A stretch of 64,000 nt of DNA from Diphasiastrum complanatum (GCA_029204225.1 CM055111.1:11479999-11543998); one strand, 5' to 3'. Positions 41,882-54,428 are shown, numbered from the stretch's first letter. Notes: generated by a model not told the origin, from the letters alone. Numbers and translations: made by a program.

Positions 41882-42592
41882 CTACCTCCATTTTGACAGT
41901 TCTTTGTGCTGTGCTGGTTTTCGGTCTTGCTTTGATTGCTTCGAGCCTTTCTTCTTCTTCTGCTTAGTCGTGCTCTTGTTGGTGTACAAGGCGTGAGAGT
42001 CAGCTGAGGAACTTGAGGCTTCGTTCCTCCTCGTGTCTTCTTGCAACAACATTGTAATGACTCTCGAAAGAGTCAGTTCTGGATGTGTTGTGATGATCAT
42101 CACCCAACTGTCATATGAGCTTGGCAAGCTTGTAAACAGTTGCATCATTGCGTCTTGATCGTCTATGACAGATCCAATAGTGGACATTTGCTTCAACAGG
42201 TTCTTGAATTGGTTGATGTGATTCTGCAGGGAATCACCATTCGCCATCTTGAGGGAGTAAAATTTTTTTCTGAGATGTAGCTTGGAAGCTATATCTTGCA
42301 CTTCGTATAGTGTGCTCAAGATGTCCCAGACTTCTTTGGATGTCTGGGCCTCGGATACATGGCCGATCTGGGTATCTGAAATATTGAGAATAATCAGCAC
42401 AAAAGCCTTTCCATCCTTCAACTTCCATCTGGCAATTGCTGCATCGTCTGCTTTGGGTTTCCCTTCTGCACTAGTAACAATGTCATACAATTCTTTAGCC
42501 ATTAGCACTGTTTTCATCTTAAATTTCCATAGATGGTAATTGGCTCCATCAAGCTTGTCCATGATAGGATTGGCTATCTCTTGGGAATCCAT
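41882..42592 (-). pseudogene. Copia fragment A: Gag
   Basis: 236 codons, intact as far as it goes. M-D-S-Q-E-I-A-N-P-I starts it, followed by L-D-G-A-N-Y-H-L-W-K-F-K-M (the usual copia Gag opening). Next come T-S-K-E-V-W-D, S-L-P-S-S-Y-D-S-W and a Lys-rich end (K-Q-K-K-K-K-G). It is truncated before the zinc knuckle, where gypsy sequence abuts. It is about 85 per cent similar by eye to the Gag of fragment B (44726-45493). Confidence 0.88.
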
Positions 42593-42747
42593 GTGGAAGA
42601 TTAGTCTAGGTGATAGGAAAAACTATCAATGACTTAAGTATGAAAATCTAGTGCAAAATCACAGAACAAGAAGACAATCACTCTATTAGCTAGTAGAGTC
42701 TTGTTATTGTGGAAGCTTATCAGGCTACGAAAATAGCTTTGATACCA
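42593..42747 (-). other. Copia fragment A: leader and primer site
   Basis: TGGTATCAAAGC (minus strand, 42736-42747) is a Met-tRNA-type primer site. The 145 bases between it and gag are nearly the same as 45494-45673 of fragment B. Confidence 0.82.
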
Positions 42748-43627
42748 TGCTGGAAAAGAGGGTGTGTGAGAAACGAAAATAGCTAAAAAAGAAACGAACA
42801 CGAAAAGAAGTAAACTCGAAACTCGACAAAGAAACGAACTCGAACGGAAAGTGTTCGTGCACAGCGGAATGAGCTATCTCACTCTTTTCCTAAGCATGAC
42901 TACGCCTATCAGACTCAAACAGAACGGTAGTGATAGAAATAATGTTTGATCTGATTACGTAGCCAAACATTAAGCAGCAATATATTAGAAAGATAATTTG
43001 TCGCAAACAACTAGACAACTTATTAGTCGCGAATAATTCGCGAAGAGCTAGACTGAGCTCAACTTATAATCAGTCATGAATTAGTCGCGAAAGACAAGAC
43101 TAAATATTAGTCAAAAACAACTAGACTAATAATAATTCGTGAAGAACAGACTACTAGACTAAGCAAGAAGAGAGTTAGACAGAATGTAGAAAAGCATAGC
43201 AATATTGACACAAATCTGAACGCAGAACAAACAGAGTTGTAATTAGATTAAGTGTAGCGAAATAAACAGGTCAATATTACAGGTGAGCACAAGGCAATAG
43301 CGGACAAAACCACGTGCTTCACAAAGCTAATTCAATCTGTAAAAGGAATAAACCTATTACTGACAATACAAAGAACTGATGCGCGAAAGCATCTACTAAG
43401 TCTATCTCTGATAAGCTTCTGATGCTATTATGCTTGTTGCTTGTTTCCTGTCACAAATCACGTGTAAATATACAATGTTGCATTTTTCATCTTTTTTGCC
43501 TGTGGAAATTTACTTGTATTTATGCAGACAGTCGCGTTTTATTCGTCTGTCTTATTGTACATGTAAATATGCAAACTGTGTGACAACATGAGTAAAAATG
43601 TAGCAACATGAATGGAGGCAGATTAAC
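42748..43627 (-). repeat. Copia fragment A: probable 5' LTR
   Basis: It starts TGCTGGAAAAG directly after the primer site. The far end (ATTAACA near 43627) is inferred from the CA rule and from where integrase of fragment B stops. The middle has many short words such as CTAGACTAA and GTCGCGAA. Confidence 0.55.
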
Positions 43628-43634
43628 ATAGGAT

Positions 43635-44195
43635 TTAGGAGAGTAAAGAAGATAAATCCAACAATGCATGCGCCAACATACATTTAGCTGATTCAACCAG
43701 AGTACAGTTCTTTCTCTCAGCCAAGCCATTTGACTGAGGAGAATAAAGAGTGATAAATTGCTGCTCAATGCCTTGGCTTTGGCAGTACCCCTTCAATTTG
43801 GTAGAGATGTACTCTCCACCGTTGTCAGACCTCAGGGCTTTGATCGTCCTCCCAGTCTTCTTTTCTGCACATTCCTTAAAGATTCTGAAGCAAATAAAAA
43901 CTTTTGATTTTTTCTTGATAAAATACACCACAGTTCTTCTGGAGAATTCATCAATAAAAGTTATGAAATACTTTGTATCCTTCAGATAAGGATTCTGCAT
44001 AGGGCCACAACTGTCTGTATGTACAACATCTATCAATCCTCTAGTAGTATGTTGATGGCTTGATCTAAATGGTTTGCGAGTCTGTTTACCAACTAAGCTG
44101 TCTTGATAGACAGTTAACTCGACTTTATTATCAGGGTAGTCTAGATCAAGAATAATAGAATGTTTAGACATTTGTTGTACAGAAGCATGATTCAA
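43635..44195 (-). pseudogene. Copia fragment B: integrase
   Basis: 186 codons of catalytic core: V-H-T-D-S-C-G-P, then R-S-D-N-G-G-E-Y, then N-G-L-A-E-R-K-N, so the D,D,E residues are present. It is cut after M-L-A-H-A (about 43662), where fragment A LTR sequence begins. The zinc finger part upstream is in broken frames up to 44365. Confidence 0.87.
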
Positions 44196-44365
44196 GTGAC
44201 CAAGTCTATAATGCCAAAGTAAACTTTTATTTGTTTAAATATAAGTACTGAGCGCCTGACTAGAGGTAGAAAAACAATGACTTAATCTATATGAGTATCC
44301 ATGCCTCTTTCCAAGTCTAGGATCTTGCTTGTCCTATCAACTACTTTGCATTGATCACATTCAGA

Positions 44366-44716
44366 TTATACTTTATGTCCTAGATCTGTAATTCTGCTTA
44401 TAGAGAGCAGATTTGTAGACAGATTGGGTACATACAAGACATTAGAAAGTAGCTTAGACTGATCATTTGCAAAGCTTAATCTTATAGTACCTTCACCTTT
44501 AATAGCTTGTGTGCTATTGTCACCAAGGTGAGCATACTTGTTGGTACTGTAGGGTGTATAGGACTCGAAACAGCCAATAAGGATGGTCATATGCTGAGTG
44601 GCTCCAGAATCCAGGAACCAAGAACTGTCGTTGGATGCTCCTTGATGGTTGGTCATGAAGGCATCACGATCCGTTTCTTGAATGGGATGTAGAGCTTCTA
44701 TACCTGCATTGGCCAC
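44366..44716 (-). pseudogene. Copia fragment B: protease
   Basis: 117 codons with W-F-L-D-S-G-A-T-Q-H-M-T (about residue 33) and V-L-Y-V-P-N-L-S-T-N-L-L-S-I. This is a typical copia protease. Confidence 0.88.
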
Positions 44717-44725
44717 TTGATTTGA

Positions 44726-45493
44726 CTAACCCTTGCTGATGTTCTTTGCTTGTAGTATCTGGCAGTCTTGAATCTCGTGGTTGTTTCTCTTGCAGTATTT
44801 GTAGAACAACTTTTTCTTAGTTTGTGGATTTGACTGTTCTTTGTGTTGTGTTGGTGTTTTCTCTTGCTTTGATTGCTTCAGGCCTTTCTTCTTCTTCTGC
44901 TTAGTCGTGCCTTTGTTGGTGTACAAGGTGTGAGAATCAGCTGAGGAACTGGAGGCTTTGTTCCTCCGCGTGTCTTCCTGCAACATTGCAATGACTCTTG
45001 AAAGAGTTAGCTCTAGATGGGTCATGATGATCATCATCCAGCTATCGTATGAGCTTGGCAAGCTTGTAAGCAGTTGCATTACTACGTCTTGATCACCTAT
45101 GACAGATCCGACAGCGGCTATTTGCTTCAACAGGTTCTTGAACTAGTTGATGTGATTCTGTAGGGAATCACCATTTGCCATCTTGAGGGAGTAGAATTTT
45201 TTCCTGAGATATAGCTTGGAAGCTATATCTCGCACTTCGTATAATGTGCTCAAGATGTCTTAGACTTCCTTGGATGTTTGAGCTTTAGATACATGGCCAA
45301 TCTGAGTATCCAAAATTTTGAGGATGATCAACACAAATGCTTTGCCGTCCTTCAGCTTCCATCTGGAGATTGCTGCATTGTCAGCTTCGAGTATTCCCTC
45401 TGCACGTGTAACATCATACAACTCCTTAGCTATTAGCACGATTCTCATCTTAAATTTCCACAGATGGTAATTAGCTCCATCAAGCTTGTCCAT
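44726..45493 (-). pseudogene. Copia fragment B: Gag
   Basis: Two open pieces (45260-45493 N-terminal, 44726-45130 C-terminal) with stops between. The C-terminal piece reaches a zinc knuckle of unusual form, F-Y-K-Y-C-K-R-N-N-H-E-I-Q-D-C, in which the first Cys reads Tyr. Confidence 0.85.
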
Positions 45494-45673
45494 GATAGAA
45501 TTGGCTTTCCCTTACAAATCTATGTGGAAGATTAGTCTAAGTGATGAGAGTAACTATCAGTGACTTAAGTATGAAAATCTGGTGCTAAATTACAAAACAA
45601 GAAGACAATCACTCTATTGGCTAGTAGAGTCTTGTGTCTGTGAAAGCTTATCAGGCTATAGAAATCACTTTGA
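45494..45673 (-). other. Copia fragment B: leader, cut at the primer site
   Basis: It matches the fragment A leader and stops at CTTTGA, in the middle of the primer site, where the LTR of the next element starts. Confidence 0.75.
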
Positions 45674-46389
45674 TGTGAAGATTAGTAAAATTATATCTTC
45701 CTATCTTGAGTTTTGGGGCCATGCCTATCTTATTTCCATTGTATATTTTATTGTACATAAAGGTATGTGAATTGAGCACATAACCTTCTAGAATAGGTCG
45801 AGTTTGAGTTAGGTAGATTCAATCTTGATGTCATGCAAAAGTTTAGATTACATGCAAAGTCATTCAATGTGCATGCAAGCAACATGCAATCAGTGCATGC
45901 AACATGCAAAGTAGTTCTCATGATCTACACATGTCTAGGCAATTTTGAGAGGTGACATGCAGTACATGCAATATCCACTACATGTGGATCCCTGTTAGTT
46001 GAGTTAACTAAGTAAGGTGGACTTTCCATGCAACTCCACTGTAGAAATTCGAACCTCTTTGATGTAGAGAAACTTTGGCATGTTTTGCCATATTGTGAAT
46101 ATTGAGATTTTGGTGTTTTTGATCATTCTCTCTCTACAAGAGTTTTATGAGTAGATTTTCTCTCTCTACCCAAGAGCAGACAATTTTTCCCATAGTGAGC
46201 ACTTAGAATTATTTTTGATATTTATTCCTCATCATAAGAAGTTAGTTTTTTCAGTTTGATGTATGCCATTGTGCTCTTGCCTTAGATTTTTCAAGTAATC
46301 TGTTCATTGATCAATCTTGTGCAATCACAACACCTCATTAAGATCCTGTAAGGTGTGTGGTGAAGTTCACACGTGCTAAAAACTTCACA
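45674..46389 (+). repeat. Left LTR of copia element C
   Basis: 716 bp, TGTGAAGATTAG to AACTTCACA, followed at once by a primer site. It contains ACATGCA words in a cluster (45835-45990) and CACACGTGC near the end. It does not match the LTR-like sequence at 49231. Confidence 0.75.
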
Positions 46390-46401
46390 TGGTATTAGAG
46401 C
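46390..46401 (+). promoter_or_regulatory. Primer binding site, copia element C
   Basis: TGGTATTAGAGC, one mismatch (T for C) from the Met-tRNA site. Confidence 0.82.
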
Positions 46402-47053
46402 TTCATCTTTGTAGAGGTGAGGGTGTATACATCAGAACATAAGTGCTTTTGCTTGTAGGAACTCGGATTTGGGAGAGGAATCCAAACCTGCTGACAGACA
46501 AGCCATCTGTGGATCATAAGTGGATCAAATCAAGCCTGATCTACTTCAGCTAAGCCTTGTACGAACAGAGAGCTCACACGTGTGAAATCAGTCCTATTTG
46601 TTTGAGTGCTACTTTTAGGCAATCAGATAGTTTGAGAGAGTACTCATCTTGTGTGATATGCCAAAGTGAGCACACATTAGTTCCTTTCACCAATTTCTTC
46701 AATTTTCATTATCAATCAAGTAGAATTGGATGAAAGTGAGTTTTGTGAGGTCTTACACTTTTTATTTCACACAAATTATTGTGTTTGAGTTGAAAGTAAG
46801 TTCCTAAGAGTTTATCAGTTCTCTAAAACTCGTGGGAGAGATAGGCTTCATACTTGCAAGTGCTTCAGTTCTATGATTGAAGCAAGATCCAGATTCAAGA
46901 TAGATTGATTTTTTTAGTTTAGGGGTGGATCTCACATTCTATTGCTAGATTTCATAGGTTGGATCAACATTATAAGTGTTAGATCCTAGGTTGAGATAGC
47001 AAGCAACATTTTCAACTCCATCTTTATAATTACAAGAATTTCTCATAGTGAAT
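46402..47053 (+). other. Leader of copia element C
   Basis: Noncoding. It has CTCACACGTGTGAAA at 46572-46586, the same palindrome seen in several LTRs. Confidence 0.6.
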
Positions 47054-48009
47054 ATGTCTTCATCTGGTTCACATTTCTTGGAGATATTGAGAGATTAACA
47101 TCTTCCACCTGCAGCACCTAATGAAGCTGCAACTATCAATAAAAGAACCCGAATTGTCCTTCATTTCATAGAAATAAATGTCACAAATGAAGTGTTAAGC
47201 GAGATCACTACATGCACCATTGCCAAGGAGGCTTGGGACACTCTCAAAACAATCTATGAAATTAAGAATACTTCTAGATTGCTTACACTTAGAAACAAAT
47301 CTTTCTAAGTTATTAGAGAGTAGATGAGAGTGCTTCATCTTATGTAATGAGAGTAAAGGATCTTCATCAAGAGTTAGCTGGTATTGGAGATGCTCTTAAG
47401 AACACTGAACTTGTTCAAGTAGTCCTTAATGGACTTAGAGATGAGTATGACAATATTGTGCAGACTTATGCTATCAGAGAGGAGCTTCCATCCTTGGAGA
47501 CTCTTCAAGGTGTTCTCATTGCTGAAGAAAGTAGGCAAGAGAACAAGATGTTGAGGATCAACAGACTTTCATTGAAGGATGGTGGAGATGACAAAGCACT
47601 CTTCACCAAGGACAAGTCAAGAGGCAAGGGCAAAGGTCAACAACACTTCAAGAAGGACAAAGCCAAAGAAGGTAGTGAGGATCAACCCTCACAAGTTGCA
47701 ACATCCAGTGGCAAGAAGAAGTTGTCAAAGATCAAATGTTTTTTCTGTGGCAAGAAAGGCCACTATGCATCAAATTGTTTCAAGAAGAATAACCAATCCA
47801 AGCAAGCTAATATTACGAATGAGAAAGAGTGTGAGGGTGTTGAGAGTGAAAGAGAAGATTCTTTAATGATGTCAAGCTTTTCATCTTTTCCTTTCAAGAA
47901 TGAAAAAATCTGGTGGATAGATAGTGGAGCTAATTCTCATATGTCTAGTTCTAGAAACTCTAGTCTCATGCCATATATAGGCGCAAAAAAGATCAATCTA
48001 TACTGCTAA
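47054..48009 (+). pseudogene. Copia element C: Gag and protease start
   Basis: An eroded start (from ATG 47054, with stops and a frame change near 47330) leads into a 220-codon open frame. That frame has the Gag end, the CCHC knuckle C-F-F-C-G-K-K-G-H-Y-A-S-N-C (about 47741) and the protease site D-S-G-A-N-S-H-M (about 47920). It is close to the complete copia element at 17948-23886 (L-V-Q-V-x-L-N-G-L-R and A-N-I-T-N-E-K-E are shared), so it belongs to a related lineage. Confidence 0.87.
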
Positions 48010-49080
48010 TGATGTAGAGTGTAGAATTGAAGGAATAGGTAGTATTCCACTGCATGCATCATTATCAATATCTTTTTGTTTGCATGATGTAATTTATGTA
48101 CCCTAGACTAACCAAGAATCTCACTAGTGTAGGACAGTTGTTTGATAGTGGATTGGATGTCAAGTTTCATGTTGACAAATGTATAATCTCGAGAGAAAAT
48201 GAAGTTATTGCTAGAGGATCTAGAATTGGAAAGTTGTATAAACTAGATTCTAGGGAGAGTGTTAACATTTTTGATATTGCTTATGAGACCAAGGTCCAAC
48301 AGGTTGATCTGTGGCATAAGAGATTGGGACATCCCAATTTCAAAGCCATGCAATCTATGGTCAAGGAAGGACAAGCTGTAGGACTACCAAAGACACTATC
48401 AAAGGAGCTTCAACCTTGTGAAGCTTGTGTTTTGGCAAAATCACACAGAAGGCCTTTTCCAAGATCAAGCATCAAAACACAGCATCCATTTGAACTCGTG
48501 CACTCTGATGTTCATTTCTCTTCAACCAAAAGCAAAGGAGGAGCAAATTGCTTTGTTTCTTTTGTAGATGATTATACAAGATATTCTTGGATCTATATGC
48601 TATCTTCTAAAGCCATGGTTTATGATGTTTTCCTTACTTTCAAAGCTTATGTAGAAAAGCAGTTTACTTTCAAGTTGAAAGCTTTGAGAAGTGATAGTGG
48701 AGGTGAATATACCTCCAATAAGTTTAAAGACTTTTGTGAGAAAGAGAGAATACAAAGAGAATTTTCTTGTTCTTATACTCCTCAACAAAATGGAGTTGCT
48801 GAGAGAAAAAATAGAACTTTGTGTGAATGTACAAAAGCCATTAGGCTAGAAGCATCTTTGCCTAAAGAATTTTGAGGAGAAGCAGTTGCATGTGCAAATT
48901 ATCTTTGTAATAGACTTCCTAATCTTGCAATAGAAGGAAGAACACAATTTGAGATGTTGTATACGAAAAGCCTAAAGTAGATCATCTTAGGATCTTTGGC
49001 TGTGTATGCTTTGTGCATGTACCTTTAGAGACTAGGAAGAAGGATGATCCTAGTGCTGTTAAAGGAATTTTTGTTGGATG
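48010..49080 (+). pseudogene. Copia element C: protease end and integrase
   Basis: After a frame change, 48096-48875 encodes the linker, the HHCC finger (W-H-K-R-L-G-H then C-E-A-C) and the core (H-S-D-V, R-S-D-S-G-G-E-Y, N-G-V-A-E-R-K-N). A stop at 48873-48875 replaces the Trp of F-W-G-E-A. Homology then goes on in broken frames to G-I-F-V-G near 49080. RT and RNase H are missing. Confidence 0.88.
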
Positions 49081-49230
49081 ATGGTGAAAGAGCCTTCATG
49101 GACATCATTCTCATAGGTTGTTTTTTATAGCTAGAATTATTCTAAAAGTATTCATTCATCAAGCTAAGATCAGCTATTGGATTTGTAGATAGATGTACCA
49201 TAGTTTTATCAATCCAAATTTGAGGTGGAG

Positions 49231-49618
49231 TGTGAAAACTGGCAAATATTAGCTTGATAAATATATATTTTATTGTACGTGTTGTAATCCATGTGTGTGA
49301 GCATGTTCACACATGTGAGGATAGGCCTAGGGTAGTTGTGTTGGAATTTTTTGATGTGAATGTATTCTAAACTTGGTAAAGTTGATTTTCTAATATTAGG
49401 CCATACTTCAGACTGATTTTCACATGTGTGAACAATACATTAAGTGTTTTGATCAATAATTGATTTTTCTTGCTTGTTTGGATCAAAATTGCCAATCTAG
49501 ATCAAGATTTGAGTGCTAGTTTTGCAATAGATTGATTAACCGAGTATTCAATCACTCTTGAGAATCTTTTGTAGATACATTTAGGGCCTAAACACTATAC
49601 TTTCAACAGCATCCACCA
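49231..49618 (+). repeat. Probable right LTR, different family
   Basis: GAGGTGGAG at 49222-49230 looks like a polypurine tract and TGTGAAAACTGG like an LTR start. An end at TTTCAACA (49618) is inferred. The first 30 bases resemble the pol-less element's LTR (TGTTAAAATTGG, 29889), not the LTR at 45674. Confidence 0.5.
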
Positions 49619-50220
49619 TAAAGATATACTCCTCAAGCTTTTTGGACAACAGTAGAAGAGCCACTTACTATTCAAGATGCAATATTGAATGCAAAGTCTG
49701 ATATGTCGAAAAAATGGACATTGAATTCACTATTCAAGAACCAGACCTAGACTCTTGTTGAACCACCAGCCAAAAGGAAGATCATCGATTGCAAGTGGAT
49801 CTTCAAGAAAAAGTAAAACTCCGTGGCTCGATATGATTTGAAATGAAAGACAAGACTCGTAGCCAAAGGGTACTCACAAGTACCAAGAATTGATTATCCA
49901 GAGATGTTCGGTCCTATTGTCAAACTTGCATCTATTCAAACCTTGTTGGCAATAGCAGTAGCAGAAGACCTCGAAGTACATCAAATGTGGATGTACAAAC
50001 TACATTTCTGAATGGTTTCATCCACGAAGATATTTATATGCAATAACTTGAAGGTTACACTATTGAAGGTCTAGAAGATCAATTCTGTAAGATTTGTATA
50101 GCTCTCTATGGGCTCAAGCAAGCACCTAGAGTTTTGTTCAGATGAATAAATGATTATCTATTATAGATTAACTTTAACTCAGATGTTGTTGACTCGATTC
50201 TTATGCTCTCCATACTCTTT
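49619..50220 (+). pseudogene. Copia RT remnant
   Basis: Plus-strand translation shows the RT N-terminal region: C-K-W-I-F-K-K-K, then R-L-V-A-K-G-Y-S-Q, then T-T-F-L-N-G-F-I-H-E-D-I-Y-M-Q and L-Y-G-L-K-Q-A-P-R. Stops and frame breaks are frequent. It ends before the Y-V-D-D block. Confidence 0.82.
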
Positions 50221-51609
50221 TGATGTTTGGTTGTCTCTAAAAATTTGCATGAAAGTAGGACTAGGATTTCCTTCTTGTATCTACAAAGGCATGTCAACAC
50301 AATAAATTAAATCTATCACAAAATATAATAATAGATAAAAAATTTTGATTTCTAGAACATAAACATAAACATTTATCAGAAATATAAATTTTTACATACC
50401 AATCAATTTTCTGTTCCCACGTAACTAGCTCTTCCTGTATGAGCTAAATTTATTTCCTTGGCTCGAATTTCTTTCTTTTCTTGGCTAATCTTCTTCTCTT
50501 ATGCAACATTAAATCAAAACAAATTTAGTCTTTTTTTTTACTTCACAAAATAATTTTGTAATTGTGTATCATCTACAACTACACGTAATAGTATTTGAAA
50601 TTCGTAAACAAACTTCAAAATGTCATATTTGAAATTTCTCGTCATTCCTTGGATACTTTTCCATTGCTCTTCATTCAACCACATGTGGTTGAGTACATTG
50701 GCTCAACCACATGAGGTTGAGTACATTGGCTTAATTGGCTCAACTCCACTTGGTTTGGCATTTAATACAATACTTGATGCTATCCTAAATTTCCATCTTC
50801 GAAAACTTTTTGACAAGAACGATTTAATGAATTTTTTTGAAAAAGAGCAATCGTATTATGCCTATGTTTAGAATTATATGCATTATTTTTTATTTATATA
50901 ACGAAGCATAATCATCAAATTACTTGTATCCTCTTTATGCGTTTGAGGCACATCTCGAATGGAAGGTAAGGTGATGTCAATCTTTGTATTCACAAACCCA
51001 AAAAGTGTTTGTGAGAACTTATGCAATCAAAGTCAGTTGGCCATACATTGATATACTTGTAAATTTTCTTGTTTGTTTGTCTTAAATTCTTTTGTACTAA
51101 AATGAAGACTATACACTAAACTAAATGATCGGTAGGGGCTTATTTCCCATTGTTGGAGTGCATTAAGCTATGCAAAGAATGGCATCCATCACTAATTGAA
51201 GGAGTTGCGTAGATATTCCACAAGATCAGCATATTCCACACCACATAGATTCCATAAGATCAACATATTACACATCACCATTGCAATGAAAATGGTGGGC
51301 TCCCACACATCTAAGGGTTGGAAGCTATACATACCATCATCTTGGACTTGGAGAGATGGTGGTACCGACGACTCCAACAAAATCATTTTATGGCACATAA
51401 AAATCTATAAACAAGTTGGAGAATTATATTATAGCTTATAGTAAGTCAAAGAGTTTGGGCATCAATAAAATCCCAACCATGAAGTAGAATATTCAAAAAG
51501 ATTTTCTTAATGAGCTTTACATCAAATTCAACGACGTTCAATTATGACTCGACCTAATGGCCATCTAAGTGAACTAGGTCAATTTCATGGTTAGGACCAG
51601 TGAAAAAAA
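50221..51609. other. Unassigned stretch with small tandem palindrome
   Basis: No gene. 50675-50730 holds two copies of a 28-bp unit. The first contains the perfect palindrome CAACCACATGTGGTTG (50676-50691); in the second it has one mismatch. Confidence 0.6.
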
Positions 51610-51835
51610 GGTCACTCCGAACAACGACCCAGTGGAAAGCACGTTGTGAAATTGACAGGGACCCACTGAGAGCAGTGACATTGCCATAGTGACCCCGTGG
51701 AAAGCACACTGTGAAATTGCCAGAGACACTGAGATGGAAAGCACAACATGAAATTGCCAGGCATAGGGCGAAAAGGTCCAAGCATATGTGAAAAGGTCAC
51801 TCTGACCCCAGGGAAAGGTCCCCCTTCTAGTACCC
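51610..51835. repeat. Degenerate minisatellite
   Basis: GTGGAAAGCAC-x-TTGTGAAATTG-CAG recurs three times (about 51630, 51699 and 51735). GAAAAGGTC and CAGTGACATTG words are interspersed. Confidence 0.65.
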
Positions 51836-51849
51836 CAATACATTAGGGC

Positions 51850-53324
51850 TCCTAGCCAACTGCCTCAAGTCATGGTATACATTTTGCTGGAGAAGCCAAG
51901 CAGCCAATTCAACGCCTTCAATTTGCTATCATCCATCGCCTGCAGCGATACTACTCCCGCTTGCTATAGCTACACTCTCCCCCGCTTGCTCTCTCTCCTC
52001 CTTATGTGCTCGCATCTTCTTTCTTTCTGCTTCAGCTGCTGGATTGTTATGTGGAGGTGAATGCGCTGCTGCTCACAAAATTCAGGTATTAGCGTTTTGA
52101 TTTGCTTTGCATTATCCTTAGGCTACCCTGTTTAAACGTTCATGACACGTAGTAATGGTGCACTGAGTGTGTGGCACTTGCGTTGTTCTTCAGTTTTTGT
52201 TGCGTTGCTTTGAAAAGCACGCTCATCCTGTAGTGTTGTTGAACAATGGATGGTCCTCAGTCTAGTGCGTGTCTGCCTGTTTGGTTGTCTTCAGCTCAAC
52301 AATCTACAAAGAGCAATCTGGAATTAACAAACATGTCACGAATTGTCCAAAGGATAATTGAAAGCTAACAAGATACATATTGAAGCATGTAGCATATCAG
52401 ACAAGTGAGTATGTGGGTCGCTTGATTTGATCCTTAAACAATAGTGAATGAAGAGCTTATAAACGCATGCAGGCAGCTGCGACTCAAAAGTGCATCTATG
52501 GATGGAATGCTTGAGCTGGCGTGTTTAATCTCATTATAACAGTAGATATGATTTTGGGTTTAATGGTTTGAGGTACATATTGCAGAAGGAAAAGGGTGTC
52601 AATCAGCTGTTCGCAAGGTTTTGATCGAGAGGATACGGCTTCTCAAGAAGGTTTAACTCGTGATCTTTCGATTCGGTTAGCTGTACTAACTTTCCTTGCG
52701 AACAAAAAAATTCCATGAAGCTCAACTTGACTTAGTTTCCTTGTGGCTCAATCATTCAAGCTCTGGCCAGCTAATTGCTGAGGTAAGCCATGGCAGCTAC
52801 CCTTTATCATATTATCACGTCGAAGAAAAACACATCAATCGTTTTTTGAAACTCCCAGGTTTGTGTATGTTTGCATTCGCAAAGTTGAAATATATACTTT
52901 ATATTAGCAGTGAAAATGCTACTGTATGGCTTTACAATTTGATTCATCTACAGCGCTCAAGGAGAATTTGCGTCAGTTTAACCTTCACCGTTCCTAAAGG
53001 CCGAAAGTGTTACGACGTAGTTGCAACATGGATTCGAAGACAAAGTTCGGCCCGTCTGCTGAGCAAGGTAATGAAAAATCAGGATGCTTGTATTCATTCG
53101 AATGGCTAGACCCTACACCAGACGTAAGACATGCAGATAAAAGGCGCGAGCTTGCAAGCAAACTGATTGCCAAAAACCGACAAAAAGCTGATATAAAAAC
53201 AGGAACTAGAAAGAGTTCATGGAAGTTTCATATGAAAAAAGCAAAACTAAAAGTGACCACACTGTTAGAAGGGTTGCGCAAAAGCTGTCGTAAACTTAAC
53301 TGCGCTTGGCAAAATTAGTGATCT
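51850..53324 (+). other. Weak candidate host gene
   Basis: A CT-rich leader-like segment (51950-52080) ends in CAG-GTATTAG. Later segments look like small exons: 52586-52651 between AG and GT, 52715-52780 ending GAG-GTAAGC, 52955-53067 ending AAG-GTAATG. A basic open frame 53007-53318 ends in a stop. The product is not recognised and the exon phases were not resolved, so this is only a possibility. Confidence 0.25.
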
Positions 53325-54382
53325 GGAATATTTGCTTGATCTAGCAAAACACTTTTTCAAAAGACATTCCCAAGAAGTACCTATTCAAGCAATCTATTCC
53401 TCTACTTGCAAGTCTAGTATTCCTTTGCCTATACTTTATAGAAAGTTATGTGGTGTGGATGGGCTTTTGATGCTGGTGTTTTATGGGAATAATTGCATGC
53501 TATAATTCTTACTTTTCTCAATCCAGATTGCCCAAGAGGAGTATTTACGTGGACTAGATGTTATCATAAACTTTATATAACATTGATTTTCATACTCAAT
53601 AAATTTATTGCTTTGTGTAGGTGGACGCATATTCCATGTTAGTCTAGGTGGTTTGACATGAGCACTAAACTATTGATATAAGTGTGCTTGCAAGCATCTC
53701 TCACTAGGTGGATGATGTAATATCTAGGGGGGGCGTGAGTCATCATCCTTAGCTTTTTATAAACTTTATAGCATTTATCGCAGTACAACTTAAAAGGCTG
53801 TTGTGTATCCCGCCTTAAAAAATAATAGTCAATAGAAAAGGATCACTTCTAGGCCTAATTGCTATATCAAAAGGAGCATATGACTAGTCACTCTCTAATG
53901 AATTTTCTTATATGGACACACAATATCTAGATAAATATCCAAGGTTAAATATTCATTGTCGGAGAAAAGAGATGAACTATAATAAATGTAAATTAGTACT
54001 ATACTAATGAGACAAATTTTAGACTGTTTGACAAAAACCTAAGTTTTATTTAGATCAAGCTTTAGCAAGACCTCAATATGTATGTAAGATCTATTGGGCC
54101 CAAAAGGATCTATTATAACCTTAATGCATCAAAGGTGGATCCCTCTTTAGACTCTCCAAAACTAGTTAGACAAGGATAACTAACCATAACTAGTACCCAT
54201 AAGAGTGCTCACAGGCTAGTTAGTGATAGTTGTGTAGTTAACTATTGCATTTGCCTACAAATAATGATATATAGCAATTTTGGTATATCTTTCTTATTTG
54301 CTTCGTAAGATATTTAGAGCTCCTACTCCCGTAGTGGATGAGAGCAAAGGAGATTTCAAAGCTAGGTTTCACTGTGCCCTAC

Positions 54383-54428
<46 letters not shown>

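Noticed and set aside
45674-49618. A simple complete copia element with matching LTRs
   Set aside because: The sequences at 45674-46389 and 49231-49618 do not match, and RT is missing between them.
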